A stretch of 9,774 bases of DNA from RGIG8775 sp045587785 (GTDB lineage: Bacteria; Bacillota; Clostridia; Oscillospirales; CAG-272), in contig JAZNDA010000082.1 of NCBI GenBank assembly GCA_045587785.1, positions 1 through 9,774 on the forward strand, given 5' to 3'. The notes below the pieces were generated by a model. It saw only the letters and a program-made list of their open reading frames with translations. It had not been told where the DNA came from and did no database searches. Shown piece after piece: positions 6,302 to 9,774 of the stretch. Position numbers and translations under genes: made by a program. The stretch's first letter is position 1. The number at the start of each line of letters is the position of its first letter.

Positions 6302-7147
6302 TTATTTGTTCGATTGGGATGCAGATACATATTGCTGTTGCTTCATATTGCGGTAACGAAGCGGTGTCATACCGAACCGCGTTCGAAACACCCGAATGTA
6401 ATTGGAATAATCCGAAAAGCCTGCCGCCTCGCACGCCTCTCCCACACTCATGCCGCGCTCGAGCAGCAGACGGGAATACGCCAATCTCTTGCTCTCAAGA
6501 TACACCTTGGGGGAGACCCTCATGTATTTATAAAACAACCTGTGAAGCGTGCTGGTGCTAACAAAATATTTTTCCTCAAAATACCCCAGCGTGTGGATGT
6601 GACAAAGATTTTGCTGTATATCGTCCAATATTTCACGCAAAAGCTTTGGAAGCACCTCGGCTTGCGCCTTAGCACCAAGATTTCTTTCAATGTAGTACAA
6701 AAGCTCAAAGCAAAGACAAAGCTCCCGTTTTTTGTCCTCATTTGCCGAGGCTTTGTCAAACTCCAAACAGATCTCCCTTATCTTCTCGGCGTCAGCGGCA
6801 GACGGCGTACAGAGATTCCCTTCCCCAAACTTGTGCGCCAAAAACGAGGAGAACAAAAAGTCGCATGACGGTTCAAACCAAAAGCAGGCATGCTTGTGAC
6901 ATGTGTTTGAGTTTAGGATACAATTGTGGACCTCATTGGGCTTGGTAATCATGATGTCCATGGGATCCAGCCTATAAAGGTTGTTCTCCACCATAAAGGA
7001 CGCGTCGCCCTCAAGCAGTATATATATCTCCAGCGTATCGTGAATATGTGTCGGAAATTGCCCGACCACATATTCTTTATCGGAATTCCTTAAATAATAT
7101 TTCATATCCATATGAAAATCAAGCGGAACGTTCAGTTCGTGAAACAT
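6302..7147 (-). CDS. AraC family transcriptional regulator (cupin sensor plus AraC helix-turn-helix)
   Basis: This 281-residue cytosolic DNA-binding protein has an N-terminal cupin-like sensor domain (about 25-100, with THIHDTLEIYILLEGD carrying H34, H36 and E40, and a later H74). A two-motif AraC/XylS helix-turn-helix occupies about 172-268. The family signature runs VGEACEAAGFSDYSNYIRVF (235-254) and on to RFGMTPLRYR (257-266). Such cupin-type regulators usually sense sugars or small metabolites, but the ligand is not evident here. The ATG has GGGAG seven bases upstream. It is transcribed divergently from uraA across about 275 bases, so uraA is a candidate target. On its own strand the rlmD-ASCH gene begins 20 bases after its stop, so the two are probably co-transcribed. 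Confidence 0.92.
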   Translation of the reverse strand: MFHELNVPLDFHMDMKYYLRNSDKEYVVGQFPTHIHDTLEIYILLEGDASFMVENNLYRLDPMDIMITKPNEVHNCILNSNTCHKHACFWFEPSCDFLFSSFLAHKFGEGNLCTPSAADAEKIREICLEFDKASANEDKKRELCLCFELLYYIERNLGAKAQAEVLPKLLREILDDIQQNLCHIHTLGYFEEKYFVSTSTLHRLFYKYMRVSPKVYLESKRLAYSRLLLERGMSVGEACEAAGFSDYSNYIRVFRTRFGMTPLRYRNMKQQQYVSASQSNK

Positions 7148-7171
7148 GCTCTCACTCCCATGATTCGCTAT

Positions 7172-7200
7172 ATTCTACCATATTTCATCAAAAATTTCAA
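7172..7200 (-). promoter_or_regulatory. Sigma-A promoter of the araC-type gene
   Basis: On the minus strand TTGAAA (7200-7195) and TAGAAT (7177-7172) each match five of six and are separated by 17 bases. A TG lies one base before the -10, giving an extended form. The predicted start near 7165 gives a very short leader (about 18 nt) carrying the GGGAG ribosome binding site. Confidence 0.72.
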
Positions 7201-7211
7201 CATATTTTCAC

Positions 7212-7251
7212 AAAAACGGGGCAAAAATATGAAAAATCTTCGCCCCTTTTT
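7212..7251. terminator. Terminator-like hairpin between the divergent araC and uraA promoters
   Basis: GGGGC (7218-7222) pairs with GCCCC (7242-7246). A5 (7212-7216) can pair with T5 (7247-7251) past a single bulged C. The 19-base loop is A-rich. Both strands end in a T-run after the GC stem. It lies upstream of both predicted promoters, so it is in neither mRNA leader. It might end an unannotated transcript or insulate the two promoters. Confidence 0.4.
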
Positions 7252-7272
7252 CTCCATTCGACCGTCCTTGTC

Positions 7273-7284
7273 ATTGTATACAAT
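7273..7284. promoter_or_regulatory. Perfect 12-base palindrome, putative operator
   Basis: ATTGTATACAAT is its own reverse complement. It lies about 53 bases before the uraA -35 box and about 72 bases before the araC -35 box, a position suited to an activator or to shared control. No regulator can be assigned from sequence alone. Confidence 0.4.
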
Positions 7285-7332
7285 TTTTTCGACATTTTTT
7301 GTTGATTTTATCTATTTAAAATGTTCAAAAAA
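7284..7332. promoter_or_regulatory. Helically phased A/T tracts upstream of uraA (predicted curved DNA)
   Basis: T6 at 7284-7289, T6 at 7295-7300, T4 at 7306-7309, TTTAAA at 7315-7320 and A6 at 7327-7332 recur at about 10-12 base intervals, directly before the -35 box at 7337. Runs in phase with the helix turn are known to bend DNA and to act as UP-like elements. Confidence 0.45.
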
Positions 7333-7336
7333 TCTA

Positions 7337-7365
7337 TTTACAAAACGGTGTTTTTCGTGTATAAT
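7337..7365 (+). promoter_or_regulatory. Sigma-A promoter of uraA
   Basis: TTTACA (7337-7342, five of six) and TATAAT (7360-7365, perfect) are separated by 17 bases. The start near 7372 gives a leader of about 50 nt. The leader has a small stem (TTGCG 7387-7391 with CGCAA 7398-7402) before GGAGG. I see no PyrR-type attenuator or U-run terminator in it. Confidence 0.85.
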
Positions 7366-7422
7366 GTTCTACAGCAACAAAAAATATTGCGAAGAAACGC
7401 AAAAACAACGGAGGAAAACAAC

Positions 7423-8814
7423 ATGAATCTTGTCTACAACGTCAAAGACAAACCGAAGCTCGGTCAGCTCATCGTCTTTGCAATCCAGCAGCTGCTTGCC
7501 ATTATGGCAGCCACGATCACCGTTCCCGCCATCGTTGGCAACGGTATGACTGCATCGGCGGCTCTTTTCGGTGCCGGTGCCGGTACGATCGTTTACCAGC
7601 TCTTCACCAAGTTTAAGAGCCCTGTATTCCTTGGCTCGTCCTTCTCCTTCATCGGCTCTATGTGTGCCGCATTCGCAGGTGCTACCACGGCAGGTGTGGC
7701 TTCTGTGTCTCTCGGTTATCTTGGTCTTTTGATCGGTGCTTTTTTTGCAGGTCTCATCTACGTGATCATCGCAGTCGTCGTCAAGGTCGCAGGTGTCAAT
7801 TGGATTGCCAAGCTGATGCCCGCTTCGGTTATCGGTGCTACCGTTGCTTTGATCGGTCTTTCTCTGGCAGGTGCCGCCGTTAACGACGTATTCTCTTACG
7901 GACCTACAATCACCTACGGTGTGTCCAACTACTTCGTCATGTCCGCAAACATTTGGGCATCCGTTGTATGCGCCATGGTAACCCTTGCCGTGGTTGTTCT
8001 TTGCTCGGTTTACGGCAAGAAAATGGTAAAGCTTATCCCCTTCATCCTTGGCATCCTTGCAGGATATGCAGTAGCTCTCATTTTCACCGTTATCGGTATT
8101 TCCACCGGCAATGATGCGCTTAGAGTAATTGACTTTGCTCCCTTCCAGGCACTTACCGCCAACGGCGTAACCCTCAGCACCTTTGTTTCTCTTCCCGACT
8201 TCTCCTTCCTTGAGGCATTCAAGGGCATTAAGGACTTTAGCTGGGCTTATGTGGCTACCGTTGCCGTGGCTTACGTGCCTGTTGCATTCGTTGTATTTGC
8301 AGAGCACATTGCCGACCACAAGAACCTTTCGTCCATTATCGGTCAGGATCTTCTTGAAGAACCGGGTCTGCACAGAACACTTCTGGGTGACGGTGTTGGT
8401 TCGATGGTTGGTGCATTCTTTGGCGGATGCCCCAATACCACGTACGGTGAGTCGGTTGGCTGCGTAGCAATCACCAGAAACGCATCGGTAATCACCATCT
8501 CCGCAGCAGCCATTCTGACAGCAATCGTCTCCTTCATTTCTCCCTTCGTTGCTTTCCTGGATTCCATTCCCGGATGCGTTATGGGCGGTGTTTGCGTGAC
8601 GCTTTACGGTTTCATCGCAGTCAGCGGTCTTAAGATGCTTCAACAGGTAGATTTTGAGGACAACAGAAACCTCTTCACCGTATCCGTTATCCTCATCACC
8701 GGTATCGGCGGCATGGCAATGGCAATCGGCAAAGTGTACATCACCAACATCGCTTGCGCGCTGATCCTCGGTATCCTTACCAACATCATGCTCAAGAGCA
8801 AAAAAGAGGACTAA
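7423..8814 (+). CDS. uraA: Uracil permease (NCS2/nucleobase:cation symporter family)
   Basis: This 463-residue polytopic inner-membrane transporter of the UraA/PyrP type is expected to import uracil with a proton. The sequence is hydrophobic throughout, in keeping with the 14 spans of NCS2 proteins. The two substrate-site glutamates are recognisable: E294 in FAEHIADH and E343 in PNTTYGES. They are 49 residues apart, as in E. coli UraA (E241 and E290). PNTTYGE and the following GCVAITRNAS favour uracil over xanthine or uric acid transporters. I chose the ATG at 7423 because GGAGG lies upstream with good spacing. The frame's earlier ATG at 7321 precedes the promoter and cannot be in the mRNA. 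The gene is single, divergent from araC, and converges with a nucleoside-hydrolase-like gene, which suggests nucleobase salvage. Confidence 0.93.
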   Translation: MNLVYNVKDKPKLGQLIVFAIQQLLAIMAATITVPAIVGNGMTASAALFGAGAGTIVYQLFTKFKSPVFLGSSFSFIGSMCAAFAGATTAGVASVSLGYLGLLIGAFFAGLIYVIIAVVVKVAGVNWIAKLMPASVIGATVALIGLSLAGAAVNDVFSYGPTITYGVSNYFVMSANIWASVVCAMVTLAVVVLCSVYGKKMVKLIPFILGILAGYAVALIFTVIGISTGNDALRVIDFAPFQALTANGVTLSTFVSLPDFSFLEAFKGIKDFSWAYVATVAVAYVPVAFVVFAEHIADHKNLSSIIGQDLLEEPGLHRTLLGDGVGSMVGAFFGGCPNTTYGESVGCVAITRNASVITISAAAILTAIVSFISPFVAFLDSIPGCVMGGVCVTLYGFIAVSGLKMLQQVDFEDNRNLFTVSVILITGIGGMAMAIGKVYITNIACALILGILTNIMLKSKKED

Positions 8815-8833
8815 GAACAGTTCTTCATAACAT

Positions 8834-8867
8834 AAAAAACGGCAGAGAGTGATCTCTGCCGTTTTTG
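8834..8867. terminator. Bidirectional Rho-independent terminator
   Basis: AAAAACGGCAGAGA (8835-8848) and TCTCTGCCGTTTTT (8853-8866) form a perfect 14-bp stem around the tetraloop GTGA. A/T ends give a U-run on both strands. It lies between the convergent stop codons of uraA and the nucleoside-hydrolase-like gene and can end both transcripts. Confidence 0.95.
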
Positions 8868-8877
8868 TATTTTGCAA

Positions 8878-9759
8878 TTATAAAAGCCTGTTAATACTGT
8901 CCTCGTAGTACTCCTTACCGTACTTTTTGACCACAAATTTGTGAGGCCCCTTGGAATCGACCGCAAAATGATTGGCACCCGTGTCAGCGTCCACCGAAGC
9001 ATAGCCCGTAACCGTATCATAGCCTGCCTTTTGTTCGTCACCGATAAGCGCCAACAGCACCAGCATGGGATCCCAGGAATGTCTGCCATTCGGTGATCGG
9101 TGATCGACCAGCACCCGATAAAGATGATCGTTTTTGTCAAGGTTTCCACCGGTAAGAACGCCATAGCCGATCTCCCAACCCAAAAAGGTCACAGGCACGG
9201 GACAAAGCTCGCAAAATTCCTTACCTGCCACACGGGAACGGGCATTTCGGCAGAAATTATTTTCTTTTTCACCGTCCGCATCCCATTTTCCTGCCATCAC
9301 CCACATCTTGGACACCTTTTCTGCAATCAATTCACGTCCGCTTTTGGGGGAGATATCATCCGCCCCACTTTTTAAAACCGCCGCCATGATCTGCAAAAAA
9401 CCGATCTCCACTATCTCGATGGGTTCTGTCGCACGGGCAAGAATTTGTCTGTATAACCGCACCGCATCCACGGCATCCCTATTGCAGCCCTCGGGGCAAA
9501 AATCCTCTGCCAACCGCTTTTGGTACGGAGGATTGCCGCCGAAATCAGTGGCATCAAGGTCAATGCCGATCGGGATATCTGCGATACCGTCCGCCGAAAG
9601 AAAGCCTTTCAAGGATGCTACCGAATGCTCCATACACGCATTGATTCCAATACCGAGCAAATTCAGCTTGCCCTCTTTGATATGCCGCGTGATGAGACGA
9701 AGTGCCACCGCATCGTCGCAGTCCGTCCACCAGTCGGTTCCCAAAATGATGTTTTTCAT
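8878..9759 (-). CDS. Nucleoside hydrolase-like protein (inosine/uridine-preferring family)
   Basis: This 293-residue cytosolic protein has the fold signature of the IU nucleoside hydrolase family, which cleaves the N-glycosidic bond of nucleosides to base plus ribose. The N-terminal metal motif reads GTDWWTDCDDAVALR (D9, D13, D15, D16 counted from the chosen ATG), where classic members read DTDPGxDDA. The late metal Asp is probably D230 in SWDPMLVL. A MAGKWDADGEKENNFCRNA stretch (155-173) occupies the place of the substrate-binding MGG...EFN region. I chose the ATG at 9759: AGGGGG at 9769-9774 lies nine bases away, whereas the alternative GTG at 9765 would be only three bases from it. It shares a terminator with uraA. 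Substrate and even catalytic activity are uncertain because of the altered motif. Confidence 0.82.
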   Translation of the reverse strand: MKNIILGTDWWTDCDDAVALRLITRHIKEGKLNLLGIGINACMEHSVASLKGFLSADGIADIPIGIDLDATDFGGNPPYQKRLAEDFCPEGCNRDAVDAVRLYRQILARATEPIEIVEIGFLQIMAAVLKSGADDISPKSGRELIAEKVSKMWVMAGKWDADGEKENNFCRNARSRVAGKEFCELCPVPVTFLGWEIGYGVLTGGNLDKNDHLYRVLVDHRSPNGRHSWDPMLVLLALIGDEQKAGYDTVTGYASVDADTGANHFAVDSKGPHKFVVKKYGKEYYEDSINRLL

Positions 9760-9774
9760 AGGCACTGTCCCCCT

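Noticed and set aside
7321..7422. N-terminal extension of 34 residues on the uracil permease
   Set aside because: The ATG at 7321 lies upstream of the -35 box at 7337, and the extension has no ribosome binding site. The ATG at 7423 has GGAGG and starts at the usual family position.
7366..7422. PyrR-type attenuator or uracil-responsive riboswitch in the uraA leader
   Set aside because: The leader of about 50 nt holds only a 5-bp stem, with no terminator U-run and no alternative antiterminator. It is too short for a known pyrimidine riboswitch.
7369..8877. Open frame of about 500 codons on the minus strand across uraA
   Set aside because: It is antisense to a clear NCS2 permease. The product is polar and Cys/His-rich with no domain, as expected from the reverse complement of codon-biased membrane-protein DNA. 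It has no ribosome binding site.

Overview
The window looks like a chromosomal segment of a low-to-mid GC Gram-positive anaerobe, probably Clostridia (Bacillota). The evidence is strong AGGAGG-type ribosome binding sites, near-consensus sigma-A promoters with 17-base spacers, a secreted LysM-CAP protein, a ROK glucokinase with its zinc loop, and a TrmA/RlmD methyltransferase fused to an ASCH domain. I see no phage, IS, CRISPR, tRNA or rRNA. Genus cannot be decided from this sequence alone.

Layout. Bases 54-596 (+) encode a YfcE-type metallophosphodiesterase, facing a DUF4432 sugar-mutarotase-like gene (-) across a shared bidirectional terminator. The DUF4432 gene lacks a good ribosome binding site. 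A small reading frame ends one base before its GTG codon, downstream of an exact-consensus promoter, so the two are probably translationally coupled. A secreted LysM-CAP gene (-) follows with its own promoter and terminator. A roughly 350-base gap then holds that promoter and what may be a dispersed repeat or gene remnant, followed by the ROK glucokinase (-). The glucokinase promoter carries three overlapping inverted repeats.

Bases 3933-7147 (-) form a tightly spaced row transcribed as AraC-type regulator, then RlmD-ASCH fusion methyltransferase, then CrtO-like membrane acyltransferase. The ASCH domain and the CrtO-like gene are markedly AT-richer than the methyltransferase body. This suggests that the 3' part of the row, about 3780-4916, arrived separately and was joined in frame to the end of rlmD.

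Bases 7148-7422 separate the araC promoter from the divergent uraA promoter. The stretch contains a terminator-like hairpin, a perfect 12-base palindrome and helically phased A/T tracts. uraA (+) encodes a uracil permease of the NCS2 family. It converges through a perfect 14-bp terminator stem with a nucleoside-hydrolase-like gene (-) whose metal-binding motif is atypical. Together the last two suggest nucleobase/nucleoside salvage. The sugar-related genes (ROK kinase, DUF4432) and the housekeeping genes are not obviously part of one pathway.

No clearly new defence or mobile system is visible. The most noteworthy observations are the RlmD-ASCH fusion with its AT-rich islet, and the layered inverted repeats over the glucokinase promoter.
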